Assembly: GCA_050747245.1 (NCBI GenBank) | Contig: JBOGNO010000010.1 | Span: 94,154-158,153, forward strand | Direction: 5' to 3' | Length of the DNA stretch: 64,000 bases | From: JBOGNO01 sp050747245 | Lineage (GTDB): Bacteria; Acidobacteriota; Terriglobia; Acidiferrales; UBA7541 | In this document: positions 49,259 to 59,092 of the stretch, piece by piece | Layout of the letters: every line of letters starts with the position of its first letter | Numbering within the stretch: position 1 is the stretch's first letter | Position numbers and translations under genes: made by a program | The notes under the pieces: generated by a model | Told to the model about the DNA's origin: nothing | The model's input: only the letters and a program-made list of their open reading frames with translations | Database searches by the model: none

Positions 49259-51136
49259 ATGAACATACTTGACGTCGTTGTCGGCAAGCCCATCAAGACC
49301 AGCGACGAACGCGCCGAGCAGATCGGTCCCGCGCGGGGCATCCCGATCTTCGGCCTCGACGCGCTGAGCTCCGCTGCGTACGGCCCGGAAGCGGCGCTGA
49401 GTCTTCTGATTCCGCTCGGTATTTTGGGCGTTCAGTACATCATTCCAGTCAGCGCCGCCATCATCACGCTGCTGGTGATCGTGTATTTCTCGTATCGGCA
49501 AACGATCGCCGCATATCCCACGGGCGGCGGGTCGTACACCGTGGCGCGCTTCAATTTAGGAGCACCGGCGAGCCTGCTGGCCGCGGCGGCGCTCCTCGCG
49601 GACTATATCCTCACGGCCGCCGTGGGAATTTCCGCGGGAGTGGGCGCGCTGGTTTCCGCCGTTCCGTCGTTGCTGCCGCACACGGTGGCGCTGTGCGTGG
49701 GGATTCTGATCGTCGTCGCGATTCTCAATCTCCGCGGCGTGCGCGATGCGGGGCTGGCCTTCGCGCTGCCCACGTATCTATTTCTCGGCACGCTTCTCGT
49801 TACCATCGTTGCGGGCGTTCTGCGCGTTCTCCTCAGCGGGGGGCATCCGACACCGGCGGCTCCGATGCCGCCTCCGCCGCACGTGACCGAAGCCGTGACT
49901 TTCTGGCTGTTGCTCAAAGTTTTCGCCAGCGGTTGCACGGCGTTGACCGGCGTAGAGGCGGTGAGCAACGGCGTGAAGGCTTTCCGCGAGCCCGCGGTGA
50001 AAAACGCGCAGCGCACGCTGACGGTGATTATTTTTCTGCTGGCCGTGCTGCTGGCAGGAATTTCGTATTTGGTGAAGATTTACGGCATCGCGGCAACGGA
50101 TCCCGGCCAGCCCGGCTACCAGAGCGTTCTCTCCCTGCTGGTCGCCGCCGTTTTCGGCAAAGGAGTTTTCTACTACCTGACGATCGCCTCAATTCTGATC
50201 GTACTTTCGCTCTCCGCCAACACCGCGTTCGCCGATTTTCCGCGCTTGTGCCGCGCCATAGCGCAAAACAACTACCTCCCGCACGCCTTCGGGTACCGCG
50301 GGAGGCGGCTTGTCTATACCTACGGCATCGTTGTGCTGGCGGTGCTCTGCGGCGGGCTTCTGATTCTTTTTGGCGGCGTAACGGATCGGCTGATCCCGCT
50401 CTATGCCGTGGGCGCTTTTTTGGCGTTCACGCTTTCGCAGGCCGGGATGGTGATGCACTGGCGGAAAAATCGCGGGCCGCATTGGCTGAAAAGCGCACTG
50501 GTGAATGGGCTGGGCGCGGTGGTAACCGGCATCACCGTGGTTGTGGTGCTGGTTGCGAAATTCGTAGAGGGCGCATGGATAACGCTGCTCTTCATTCCGT
50601 TGACGATTTTTCTCTTTGTTGCTGTCCGCCGCCACTACCATTCGGTGAGGGTCCTCACCACGTGCAAGGATCCCGTAGATCCGGCCGACCTGAGCCAACC
50701 TCCCATTGCCGTCATTCCCATCGACCGCTGGAGCAACATCACCCGGCAGGGAATTGAATTTGCTTCGCGGCTCACGCCGGAAGTGATCGCGCTGCACGTC
50801 GATCCCAGCGAACACACTGAATTGCTTCGAGAAGATTGGGAGCGCTACGTGGAGCAACCCTTCCGCGCGGCAGGCAAGGAACCACCGAAGCTCGAGTTCC
50901 TGCCTTCACCCTATCGCTTCGTCATCATTCCCATCGTTCAGTTTGTTCTCGAGCTTGCGAAAAAGAATCCCGGTCGCAGCGTCATCGTGGTGATACCTGA
51001 GCTTGTGGAAGACCGGTGGTATGAGTACTTCCTCCACAATCAGCGTGGCCGGCTTCTGGAATGGGTACTGCTCGCGCGCGGCAATGACCGCATCTTTACG
51101 GTGAGCGCGCCGTGGTACGCCGGGGGGCAAACCTGA
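49259..51136 (+). CDS. KimA/YdaO-like APC-superfamily transporter
   Basis: The 625-residue protein has about 12 helices (residues 30-470) and a soluble C-terminal region of about 155 residues. The N-terminal IPIFGLDALSSAAYGPEAALSLLIPLGILG and SYRQTIAAYPTGGGSYTVARFNLG match the KimA/YdaO type of high-affinity K+ importer in the APC superfamily; the C-terminal USP-like region (VIPIDRWSNITRQGIEFASRLTPEVIALHVD) also fits. K+ uptake is inferred from resemblance, and amino-acid transport remains possible. The gene is monocistronic. Confidence 0.82.
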   Translation: MNILDVVVGKPIKTSDERAEQIGPARGIPIFGLDALSSAAYGPEAALSLLIPLGILGVQYIIPVSAAIITLLVIVYFSYRQTIAAYPTGGGSYTVARFNLGAPASLLAAAALLADYILTAAVGISAGVGALVSAVPSLLPHTVALCVGILIVVAILNLRGVRDAGLAFALPTYLFLGTLLVTIVAGVLRVLLSGGHPTPAAPMPPPPHVTEAVTFWLLLKVFASGCTALTGVEAVSNGVKAFREPAVKNAQRTLTVIIFLLAVLLAGISYLVKIYGIAATDPGQPGYQSVLSLLVAAVFGKGVFYYLTIASILIVLSLSANTAFADFPRLCRAIAQNNYLPHAFGYRGRRLVYTYGIVVLAVLCGGLLILFGGVTDRLIPLYAVGAFLAFTLSQAGMVMHWRKNRGPHWLKSALVNGLGAVVTGITVVVVLVAKFVEGAWITLLFIPLTIFLFVAVRRHYHSVRVLTTCKDPVDPADLSQPPIAVIPIDRWSNITRQGIEFASRLTPEVIALHVDPSEHTELLREDWERYVEQPFRAAGKEPPKLEFLPSPYRFVIIPIVQFVLELAKKNPGRSVIVVIPELVEDRWYEYFLHNQRGRLLEWVLLARGNDRIFTVSAPWYAGGQT

Positions 51137-51240
51137 TTACGTCTGGAGGCAAAGATGATTTGGGAAGGTTCTTTGTCCGGTTCCGCGACAGCTCACTCCG
51201 TGCTGATCATAATATTTCGCCTCCTTCTCGTGTAGAGGAA

Positions 51241-54200
51241 TTAGAACTCCAGACGCGCTTGAAACGCGATCATTCGAGGGGTGCTATCACCGCCCAAGCC
51301 TACACCGAGCAAGCCCGTGGGTGGAGAGGTGGCGTAGGTAAGAGCTCCGAATCCAGTCTGTGTGAAAGGCTTACCCGGAATGCCGGCAAGCACCATGCTG
51401 GGAATGCCGAAATTCGGATGGTTGAAGACATTGAAGAATTGAGCGTCCAGCCGCAGTTTCACACGCTCGGTCAAAGGAAAATATTTCGTGAGGTAGAAAT
51501 CGCTCCAAGTGAAATCAGGACTTCGCAGCGCGTTGCGCCCGAGATTGCCGAACTGGCAATTCAGGGGGTTATCGCCTCCGGCGCACGCTCCTGTGCTCGG
51601 ATCAACGATAGAAACGAAAGCATCGGGATTGAGCCACTGCACCGTGCCCGGCTGCGTGACGCCCGGAATGGGATTGTGTTCATAAAGCGAAACGCCAGGG
51701 ACAACGCTCGCGAATTGCGGCCCACTGCCGTTCACGATGCCATTTCCATTTGCTGAATAGGGCGTGCTCAGGACAGAGAATGGAATTCCGCTGTGCCAAA
51801 AGATGGTGCCAGAGAGTTGCCAGTCATTCAATGCGAAGCCCAGCGCTTGATTCCGAATCTTGAGCGGCAATTGATATACATATTGAGCGTTGAGATTGTG
51901 GCGGATGTCGTAGTCGCAAGGGCCGTAGTCGCGCGCCAAATTTCCCGGAAGCGGCGAGAGGATTCCTCCTGCCGAGAACTGCAGGACTCCACCATTTGAG
52001 ACGGTGTCCATGCAGCGGCTCCAGGTGTAGTTTATTTGTCCCATCAGGCCGTGCCCAATACGCTTCATGGCCGTCAATTGCAGTCCGTTGTAGTGGCTGT
52101 TCGCGCCGGTAGAAAATTGCGTCACGGCCCCGAATCGCGGATCAGTGGGCTGCGCAGAAGGAAAGGGCGCAAAACACCCATTGCAGACGGTTTGATAGCC
52201 GTTCACTTGCGTCAGGTAAGGCTGATTAACGGCACGGGTGCCGACGTACTGCGCGTGGATGCTTCCCGTCGCTCCCAACTGATGTTCCAGGCCGAGACTC
52301 CACTCCATGAAGTACGGCGCGTGGAGTTTTCCATCGGGCACGGCTGCAGTGGCGACAGGAGGAAGACAAGTTGCAGGATTCGCCTGCGCGGAAGCGCAAG
52401 AAAGCTGGCCTTGGCCAAAGCCGGCACCAAACTGTTGGTTTGCGGCGATGGTTGCGTCAACCGCGCTGCCGGGCACGCCCGGAGCAATGGCCGTGCCGCC
52501 GACAGTGCCTAAGAGTCCGCCTTGGAAAGTGCGAACGAAAGGCGGATTGACGCCAACAACGTCGGCAATGCTGCCGGGAAGCATGTCGCTGAACAGTCCG
52601 AACCCTACGCGGAGTACGGAGTTGGGGGCAAACTGCCATGCGAGCGCTGTTCGGGGTTGCAAAATCGCGAGCGGGGTGGAGGCAAAAACGGTTCCCAGGT
52701 GGGTTTGAATCGCCGCGTTCAGGGGCTGATTCACATCATGGGAGATCGAAGCGAAAGAGCCGCGAAGACGAGCGATTTCCTGGTGTGGATTCAAAGGATT
52801 GGAATTGAGCGTGTCGCGAAGGCCGAACGTCCAGGTCAGCTTCTTGGTCACTTTCCAGGTGTCTTGTGCATACAGGTCGAGGTTCAGGAAGTTGAAAGGT
52901 TCGTTGGCCGAAAGCGGAAAAGTCTTCGTAGCGGTAGAGGCGACTCCGTAAATGTATTGCGGCAGGGTGGTATACGTCACAGTCGGAACGGTGCCTACGC
53001 CGAAATCGTAGTCGTTCAATCGGAAGATTCTGGAGTTCGTTCCAAACCGGAGTTCGTGAGCGCCGTGGCTCCAAGCCAGATTGTCATTGATAAAGAAGCG
53101 AGTGGCGCGTCTTCCCTGCACCCAGGTGTTGTCCAGTCCGCCGACGGTGGTGAAAGGGGCGTTCGCACCACTGCCCTGAAGCACAATCGGAAACGCGGAA
53201 AGTGTTTTCTGAAAATCAGCCGGTCCGAACAAACTTTCATACCACGAAAACGCCGGGTTGAAGTAGTTCACAAGGTTCTGCGAAAAGACGTGGGTATATC
53301 CCGCGGCAAAGGAATACAGGGGTTGCGGGGAAAGTGCGTTGAACAGAGGGTTGATGGGATCTGTAAAGGCAGCTTGGACGCCCGTGTCGGCTTGAAAGCG
53401 ATACCAGGTCGTATTGTTCTCATTGATGTTGTAGTCGAGGCGAACCGTCTGGACCTGTTCATGGTCATCGCTCGAATGCGAAACGCTCTGGCGATTTGCA
53501 CAGAAATTTCCGTCGTTAGGTATCGCGGGCGTGACCATACCCACATCGTAGGGACACGCGAGAACGCGGAGCGGCGTGCCGTTCGTATTTCCGTAGAGTT
53601 TAAACATCTGCTGATAGAACGACAGCACCGATTGCGGCTCTGGCTGATACATCGACCCAGTCACAGAATCGGTCCCGCCCAAGGGGAGTTGCTGCAACAC
53701 GTAACTCTGAAACTTAGGAGTTGGAACGGTAGTGGCCGTGACGATGGGCAGTGCAATGCGAACCCATTCGCTATCGAAGAAGAAAAATAGCTTCTCGCGG
53801 ATAATCGGCCCGCCCACACTTCCTCCGAAATGATTCACCGTTGAGCGCGGCTTGTGACTCCCCGGCGTTGCGTTGGTAAAAAAGTCAGCGGCGTTGAACC
53901 TCGCACCGTTCCACAGTTCGTACAGGTTCCCGTGAAACTCGTTGGAGCCTGACTTGGTGACGTAGTTGACCTGAGACGCTCCATAGCGCCCCTCATCGAC
54001 GGAATAGGAAAGCGTATTGACCGTCACTTCGGATATCGAATTCAGGCCAAGGACCAAATTTGTCGAGAGGCCGCTATTCAGATTGGTCAGCGGGTCGTTT
54101 GATTCCAAACCATCGACGATGTACCCGTTGGAGAGAGCGGGCAATCCATTGAACTCCACGTTCCCGAACCCATTCGTGCCGCCGACGAAATCGTTGCTGC

Positions 54201-54747
54201 TGCCGGCCGTATTCACGAGCGCGCCTGCGGCAAATTGGAGAGGGTAGGTCAAATCACCGCCCGGATTGGGAAGGTTTTCCAGCGCAGGGGCATTCAAATT
54301 CGTGGATGTGTTTGGGTTTTCCGGGTTGATGAGAGGAGTTATGCCGCTTACCTCAACCGTCTGCTTCGATTCAGCCACTCTAAGTGTGAAATTAACGGTC
54401 TGCTTCTGTCCCAGACCTGAAAACACATCGTCATTCTGCTGCGGATCGAATCCTGGTGCTTCCACTGCGACGGAGTAAACACCTGGTTTTAACTGGGGTA
54501 AATTGAAGCGGCCCTCGTCATCGGTCTTGGCGCGGCGCTGCAGGTGGGTCTCGCGATTTGTGGCTGTGACTGTGGCGCCGGAAATAGCCGCGTTGTTTAC
54601 ATCGGTCACCTGGCCGACGATTGCGCTGGTGGACTCTCCCTGCGCCGGGGTTCGCATGGGGAAAGCAAATATCGCGGCTGCCAGGATCAGACTGGAGAGA
54701 CTTGCCCGCAACAAGGCTTCAAACCTCGCCGGCTTTAGAAGTGTCAC
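51241..54747 (-). CDS. Oar-like TonB-dependent outer-membrane receptor
   Basis: The 1168-residue product has a signal peptide (LSSLILAAAIFAFPMRTPAQG), an N-terminal carboxypeptidase-regulatory Ig-like domain (about 40-128: STSAIVGQVTDVNNAAISGATVTATNRETHLQRRAKTDDEGRFNLPQLKPGVYSV), a plug (about 130-250: NGYIVDGLESNDPLTN), and a long beta-barrel ending MIAFQARLEF with the required C-terminal Phe. This is the large family expanded in Acidobacteriota for uptake of polymers or peptides. It starts at GTG 54747; a palindrome (54792-54807) lies 45 bp upstream. Antisense open frames here are shadows. Confidence 0.92.
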   Translation of the reverse strand: MTLLKPARFEALLRASLSSLILAAAIFAFPMRTPAQGESTSAIVGQVTDVNNAAISGATVTATNRETHLQRRAKTDDEGRFNLPQLKPGVYSVAVEAPGFDPQQNDDVFSGLGQKQTVNFTLRVAESKQTVEVSGITPLINPENPNTSTNLNAPALENLPNPGGDLTYPLQFAAGALVNTAGSSNDFVGGTNGFGNVEFNGLPALSNGYIVDGLESNDPLTNLNSGLSTNLVLGLNSISEVTVNTLSYSVDEGRYGASQVNYVTKSGSNEFHGNLYELWNGARFNAADFFTNATPGSHKPRSTVNHFGGSVGGPIIREKLFFFFDSEWVRIALPIVTATTVPTPKFQSYVLQQLPLGGTDSVTGSMYQPEPQSVLSFYQQMFKLYGNTNGTPLRVLACPYDVGMVTPAIPNDGNFCANRQSVSHSSDDHEQVQTVRLDYNINENNTTWYRFQADTGVQAAFTDPINPLFNALSPQPLYSFAAGYTHVFSQNLVNYFNPAFSWYESLFGPADFQKTLSAFPIVLQGSGANAPFTTVGGLDNTWVQGRRATRFFINDNLAWSHGAHELRFGTNSRIFRLNDYDFGVGTVPTVTYTTLPQYIYGVASTATKTFPLSANEPFNFLNLDLYAQDTWKVTKKLTWTFGLRDTLNSNPLNPHQEIARLRGSFASISHDVNQPLNAAIQTHLGTVFASTPLAILQPRTALAWQFAPNSVLRVGFGLFSDMLPGSIADVVGVNPPFVRTFQGGLLGTVGGTAIAPGVPGSAVDATIAANQQFGAGFGQGQLSCASAQANPATCLPPVATAAVPDGKLHAPYFMEWSLGLEHQLGATGSIHAQYVGTRAVNQPYLTQVNGYQTVCNGCFAPFPSAQPTDPRFGAVTQFSTGANSHYNGLQLTAMKRIGHGLMGQINYTWSRCMDTVSNGGVLQFSAGGILSPLPGNLARDYGPCDYDIRHNLNAQYVYQLPLKIRNQALGFALNDWQLSGTIFWHSGIPFSVLSTPYSANGNGIVNGSGPQFASVVPGVSLYEHNPIPGVTQPGTVQWLNPDAFVSIVDPSTGACAGGDNPLNCQFGNLGRNALRSPDFTWSDFYLTKYFPLTERVKLRLDAQFFNVFNHPNFGIPSMVLAGIPGKPFTQTGFGALTYATSPPTGLLGVGLGGDSTPRMIAFQARLEF

Positions 54748-54791
54748 CGTGGAAAGAGGCTAACGGAGACCGTTGTGGCCAGCAGGCTCAT

Positions 54792-54807
54792 ATTAACCTA
54801 AGTTAAT
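54792..54807. promoter_or_regulatory. Palindromic operator candidate upstream of the receptor gene
   Basis: ATTAACCTAAGTTAAT has 6-bp arms around CTAA and lies 45 bp upstream of the receptor GTG in the gap to the divergent amidase gene. It shares the TAAC-N-TAAGTTA core with 17062-17077. Confidence 0.45.
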
Positions 54808-54928
54808 GTCATTAGTAAATGGGAGTATACATAGCCGTGACTTAACCCACACCCGACGATCGGCTCGACTGAACTTAGTGCATTTGGCGTTCGAGGCGTG
54901 CGCGGCTAGAATGCGGGGCGGAGGGGAC

Positions 54929-56725
54929 ATGTCAAAATCGCGCAGACAATTCATGACGCAAACAACTCTGGCGCTGCTGGGCGCGGCGGCGGGGTGCCGC
55001 AGCAAGACGCAGAAGCCAAGCGAACCGACGCCCGGAGCGCCGCCGGCTTTCGGCACGGCTCCAGAGGTTGGGCCCGAAGTGTCGGCGGAAACATTTGCCC
55101 AAGCAGAGAAACTGGTTCAGGTGGAGCTCACGAATGCGGAACTTGAAGTGGCGGCGCGAAGCTGGCGCGCGAATATGGCGGCGCTCTACGAACGGCGAAC
55201 GGGCCCGCGCAAAGTGGCGCTGACGCCGACGCTTGCGCCGTGGTCGCGCTGGGATCCTGTACTGCCCGGAGAGAAGGCCGGTCCGGAGCGAAACAAATTT
55301 GTGCGCAGCAAAATTGATCCCGGGCCATTGCCTGCGAACGACAATGAGATTGCCTTCGCGCCGGTAAAACAGCTTTCGCGCTGGATTGAACAGAGAAAGC
55401 TCAGCTCACAGCGGCTCACGGAGATTTATCTGGGGCGGCTCGAGAAATTCGACGCCAAGTTGCGCTGCGTAATCACGCTGACGCGCGAGCTGGCAATCGG
55501 GCAGGCCAAGAAGGCCGACGAGGAAATCGCCGCGGGCAAATATCGCGGGCCGCTTCATGGAATTCCATGGGGCGGGAAGGACCTGCTGGACACCGCGGGA
55601 ATCCCGACGACATACGGCGCCGAGCCATTTCGGAACCGCGTGCCCGCGGCGGACGCTGCGGTGGCGAAGCGACTGCACGACGCGGGCGCGGTGCTGGTGG
55701 CCAAGCTGAGCATGGGCGCGCTGGCGCTGAACGATATCTGGTTCGGCGGACAAACGATGAATCCCTGGCTGCTGGAGGAAGGGTCTTCGGGCTCGAGCGC
55801 GGGGCCCGGAGCCGCAACCGGGGCGGGACTGGTGGGCTTCGCGATCGGGAGCGAGACGGGAGGCAGCATCGTAAGCCCTTCGATGCGCTGCGGGATTACG
55901 GGATTGCGGCCCACGTACGGTCGCGTGCCGCGCACGGGCGCGATGACGCTTTGCTGGTCGCTCGACAAGCTGGGGCCCATGACGCGCAGCGTGGAGGACG
56001 CCATGCTGGTGCTCGCTGCGATTACCGGGCCAGACGCGGGCGACCTGTCGAGCGTGCCGAGCAAGCTGGACTTCGACGCAGGCGCGAGCGTGCAAGGCCT
56101 GCGCGTTGGCTACTTTCCCGGATGGATGAAAGAACCGCCCGCGACCGACGTGGACCGCGCTGCGCTCGAGGCGGTGCGCAAGGCGGGCATGGTGCCTGTG
56201 GAAGTGGCGATTCCCGACTGGCCGTATGACTCGCTCGACTTGATCCTATTCGCCGAATCGGGAGCGGCGTTCGAGGAGCTCACGCTGAGTCACGGCGTGG
56301 ACCAGCTCAAGGTGCAGGTTCCCGATGCGTGGCCGAATATTTTTCGACAGTCGCGGTTTCTTTCCGCGGTGGATTTCGTGCAAGCGGATCGATTCCGGCG
56401 CAGCGTGGCGATGGAAATGGCGCGCGTCTTCACACAAGCGGATGTGCTCTTGGTGCCATCGTTGCGAGATGAAATGCTCACCATCACCAACTTCACCGGG
56501 CAGCCTTCGCTCACGTTGCGCGCTGGATTCGTGGAAGTGTCCGAGGCGCGCAGCGATTGGGCGCCAGATCCGAATCATCCGCTGCCGAAATTTTCGCCGC
56601 CGCGGCGCGTGCCGCACGGCGTCACGCTGATCGGGCGTCTATTTGAGGAGGGCACGCTGGGGCGCGCGGGACTTGCGCTGGAGCGAATCTTCGGCGTTTC
56701 CGGAGAGAGGCCTCCGGGATTCTGA
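54929..56725 (+). CDS. Exported amidase (GatA-like fold)
   Basis: The 598-residue product starts at ATG 54929, after GGAGGGGAC. It has an export signal MSKSRRQFMTQTTLALLGAAAGC that combines a twin-arginine SRRQF motif with a possible lipobox Cys23. The amidase-signature domain (about 155-595) shows catalytic Lys217 in IPWGGKDLLDTAG, the Gly/Ser-rich EGSSGSSAGPGAATGAG (285-301) with the cis-Ser, and the nucleophile Ser313 in GSETGGSI. Location outside the cytoplasm excludes tRNA amidation; it may hydrolyse peptide or aryl amides. Open frames upstream of 54929 lack homology. Confidence 0.9.
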   Translation: MSKSRRQFMTQTTLALLGAAAGCRSKTQKPSEPTPGAPPAFGTAPEVGPEVSAETFAQAEKLVQVELTNAELEVAARSWRANMAALYERRTGPRKVALTPTLAPWSRWDPVLPGEKAGPERNKFVRSKIDPGPLPANDNEIAFAPVKQLSRWIEQRKLSSQRLTEIYLGRLEKFDAKLRCVITLTRELAIGQAKKADEEIAAGKYRGPLHGIPWGGKDLLDTAGIPTTYGAEPFRNRVPAADAAVAKRLHDAGAVLVAKLSMGALALNDIWFGGQTMNPWLLEEGSSGSSAGPGAATGAGLVGFAIGSETGGSIVSPSMRCGITGLRPTYGRVPRTGAMTLCWSLDKLGPMTRSVEDAMLVLAAITGPDAGDLSSVPSKLDFDAGASVQGLRVGYFPGWMKEPPATDVDRAALEAVRKAGMVPVEVAIPDWPYDSLDLILFAESGAAFEELTLSHGVDQLKVQVPDAWPNIFRQSRFLSAVDFVQADRFRRSVAMEMARVFTQADVLLVPSLRDEMLTITNFTGQPSLTLRAGFVEVSEARSDWAPDPNHPLPKFSPPRRVPHGVTLIGRLFEEGTLGRAGLALERIFGVSGERPPGF

Positions 56726-57012
56726 ATCGGCACCACAATGGAATGCATGAGGCAGAGAGGGGTGGAAAAATTTACCGGAGCTAGTACCACGCGCTCCCCC
56801 GACCGAATTGCCACGGTTCAGGCTGCAACCAAATGTCATTTATGGACTTAAGACCAATCATGATGTCGCGCACCGGTCTGGAAGAGATATTGCGACAAAG
56901 GAATATTGGAATTGTAGGGGCCATAAGACCAGAGGGCTCGCACGCGTTTGCGGAATGCTGCATGCGAATGCGGGGAATTCCACGCGAGCCAATTAAGCAG
57001 GAGGTATCAAAA
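56726..57012. other. Gap between amidase and YXWGXW gene
   Basis: It holds no recognisable gene. The upstream in-frame extension of the next gene (from 56833) crosses it but has mixed, non-homologous composition and no ribosome binding site. No terminator or strong promoter could be assigned. Confidence 0.4.
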
Positions 57013-58206
57013 ATGTTTAGCCTTCGCTCCATTCGTTTGTTGCTCTTCGCGATCCTCATGTGCGGATTCATGACGCTCGCGCTGCCGGCTCCATTGTCCG
57101 CTCAGGTCTCTGTGGGTGTGTCGGTTTCGTTTGGCCCACCGGCGCTGCCGGTGTACGAGCAGCCTTTTTGTCCGGGCGATGATTACATCTGGGTGCCAGG
57201 TTACTGGGCGTGGGACGGCGACTATGATGATTATTACTGGGTGCCCGGGACATGGGTGCTGGCCCCGGAACCGGGCCTGCTGTGGACCCCGGGCTACTGG
57301 GGTTGGGGCGGCGACGCCTTCTTCTGGCATGAAGGTTACTGGGGCCCGGAAGTTGGCTTCTACGGCGGGATCAGTTACGGCTTTGGTTACTTCGGTGAGG
57401 GTTACGAGGGCGGACGCTGGGACCACGGTCACTTTTTCTACAATCGTGAGGTAACCAACGTAAACGTCACCGTCATTCACAATGTCTACAACGAACGGGT
57501 GAACATCAGGAACGATAACCATGTCAGCTATAACGGCGGAAACGGCGGAATCAATGCGCGTCCGACTGCTCGAGACGACGCTGCGATGCACGAGAAGCAT
57601 GTCGCGCCCGTAACCGTACAGCAGCAACACGTGCAAGCCGCGCGCAGCAATCCGGAGCTGCGTGCCTCCGCAAACCACGGCAAGCCGGCCGTCGCGGCTA
57701 CTCCGCGACCGGGAGCATTCAGCGGCGGCGAAGTGAAGCCGGCCAAACAGGCCGGAGCGCCTTATAGCCCGCCGGCCAATCGTGGCGGTGCTCGCTCAGA
57801 AAACAACTCGTCTCGGCCGAGCACGGCAGTTCATCCGAAAGATCTTCCTCCGGCGACACGGCCAACAGCTCCAAACACGGGGAACCCGAAGCTCGATCAG
57901 AAATACCAACAACAACAAGATAAGATGATGCAGAAGCAGGAGCAGGATCGGCAGAAACTCCAGCAGAAACAGGATCAGGAGCATCAGCGGCTGCAGCAAC
58001 AAAGAGCCAATGACGCAAGACAGCAGCAGCTCGAGCAGAAGCACCAGCAACAGACGCAACAAATGGAGCAAAGGCACCAACAGCAGCAGCAGAACATGCA
58101 GAGAAAGCAGCAGCCTCCGCCTCCCAAGCAACAGAGGCAGCAGTCGCCGCCTCCGAAAAAGCCCGGGCCTCCGCCGCAGCACGAAGGCCCCTCTGCGGAG
58201 AGGTAG
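57013..58206 (+). CDS. YXWGXW-repeat envelope protein
   Basis: The 397-residue product starts at ATG 57013, 9 nt after AGGAGG. A signal peptide (LLLFAILMCGFMTLALPAPLSAQ) is followed by YXWGXW-type repeats (about 60-140: WVPGYWAWDG, WVPGTWV, WTPGYWGWGGDAFFWHEGYWG), a low-complexity Asn/Pro/Arg region (about 180-285), and a Gln/Lys-rich tail (about 295-385) of runs such as QQQQDKMMQKQEQDRQ that should form coiled coil. It is probably periplasmic or attached to the outer membrane. It precedes the MlaE operon by 67 nt and may be co-transcribed with it; a role in the lipid-transport system is unproven. Confidence 0.85.
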   Translation: MFSLRSIRLLLFAILMCGFMTLALPAPLSAQVSVGVSVSFGPPALPVYEQPFCPGDDYIWVPGYWAWDGDYDDYYWVPGTWVLAPEPGLLWTPGYWGWGGDAFFWHEGYWGPEVGFYGGISYGFGYFGEGYEGGRWDHGHFFYNREVTNVNVTVIHNVYNERVNIRNDNHVSYNGGNGGINARPTARDDAAMHEKHVAPVTVQQQHVQAARSNPELRASANHGKPAVAATPRPGAFSGGEVKPAKQAGAPYSPPANRGGARSENNSSRPSTAVHPKDLPPATRPTAPNTGNPKLDQKYQQQQDKMMQKQEQDRQKLQQKQDQEHQRLQQQRANDARQQQLEQKHQQQTQQMEQRHQQQQQNMQRKQQPPPPKQQRQQSPPPKKPGPPPQHEGPSAER

Positions 58207-58273
58207 TCTCAATCAGGAGAAGAGAACCCACTGGACTCAGGGAGGGCAAGAGACGAAGGGCTCTCTAACTACC

Positions 58274-59092
58274 ATGGCAACCTCCACAGCTGCGGATTTC
58301 AAAGGCACGCGGGACACCAGCCCTTCCGCTTTAGCAGCAGCCTTCGCGCCTTTCTTCGAATGGTTTGGCGACCTAGGCAGCTTCTGCTTCCAATTGCTTC
58401 GCGCTACCTTCTCGCCGCCGTTTGAAGCCGCTGAATTCGCCCATCAACTCGATGAGTTGGGTTCGAAGTCGCTTCCACTCGTAGCATTCGCCGGAGCAGC
58501 CACGGGCGTCGTTCTCTCGCTCGAAACTCACCAGAGTCTTGTGCGATTTGGTGCCAGATCCCTGCTTCCCGCGCTTTTGATCTTTTCAATCATCAAAGAG
58601 AGCGGCCCGATCATCACCGGATTGATCGTCAGCGGTCGCGTTGCGGCGGGCATTGGTGCGGATTTGGGCGCCATGAAAGTCACCGAGCAAATTGACGCGA
58701 TGGAGGCTTCGGCCGTCAATCCCTACAAATACCTGGCGTCAACACGCATCCTGGCCTGCGTGGTTATGATGCCACTGCTCACGCTCGCGGCGGATTGCTG
58801 CGGCATCTTTCTCGGTTGGGTGACGAACACTTTGACGGATTCAATTTCGTTCCAACTCTTCATCGAAAATGGTTCCAAGAACGTGACCTTCAACGACTTT
58901 CTGCCGCCGACGTTCAAGACCGCTGTTTTCGGTCTGATTATCGGACTGGTCGGCTGTTTTCAAGGGATGCGGGCGCGCGGAGGAACGGAGGGCGTGGAAC
59001 GCGCGGCCACCAGCTCGGTGGTCCTCTCCTCGCTTTTCATCATTCTTGCTGATGTGGTGCTGGTCCGGTTGATCCAGGTGTTCTTCCCATGA
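58274..59092 (+). CDS. mlaE: MlaE-type ABC permease for lipid transport
   Basis: The 272-residue permease starts at ATG 58274 (MATSTAADFKG). It has the MlaE features VAFAGAATGVVLSLETHQ, LIFSIIKESGPIITGLIVSGRVAAGIGADLGAMKVTEQIDAMEASAVNPYKYLASTRILACVVMMPLLT and a C-terminal helix. MlaE works with the ATPase MlaF and the MCE protein MlaD to move phospholipids between inner and outer membranes. The mlaF start overlaps the mlaE stop (ATGA at 59089). Upstream in-frame starts read through the preceding gene's Gln-rich codons and are rejected. Confidence 0.93.
   Translation: MATSTAADFKGTRDTSPSALAAAFAPFFEWFGDLGSFCFQLLRATFSPPFEAAEFAHQLDELGSKSLPLVAFAGAATGVVLSLETHQSLVRFGARSLLPALLIFSIIKESGPIITGLIVSGRVAAGIGADLGAMKVTEQIDAMEASAVNPYKYLASTRILACVVMMPLLTLAADCCGIFLGWVTNTLTDSISFQLFIENGSKNVTFNDFLPPTFKTAVFGLIIGLVGCFQGMRARGGTEGVERAATSSVVLSSLFIILADVVLVRLIQVFFP

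Noticed and set aside
52522..53790. 422-codon plus-strand open frame
   Set aside because: It is antisense to the TonB-dependent receptor and has shadow-type composition.
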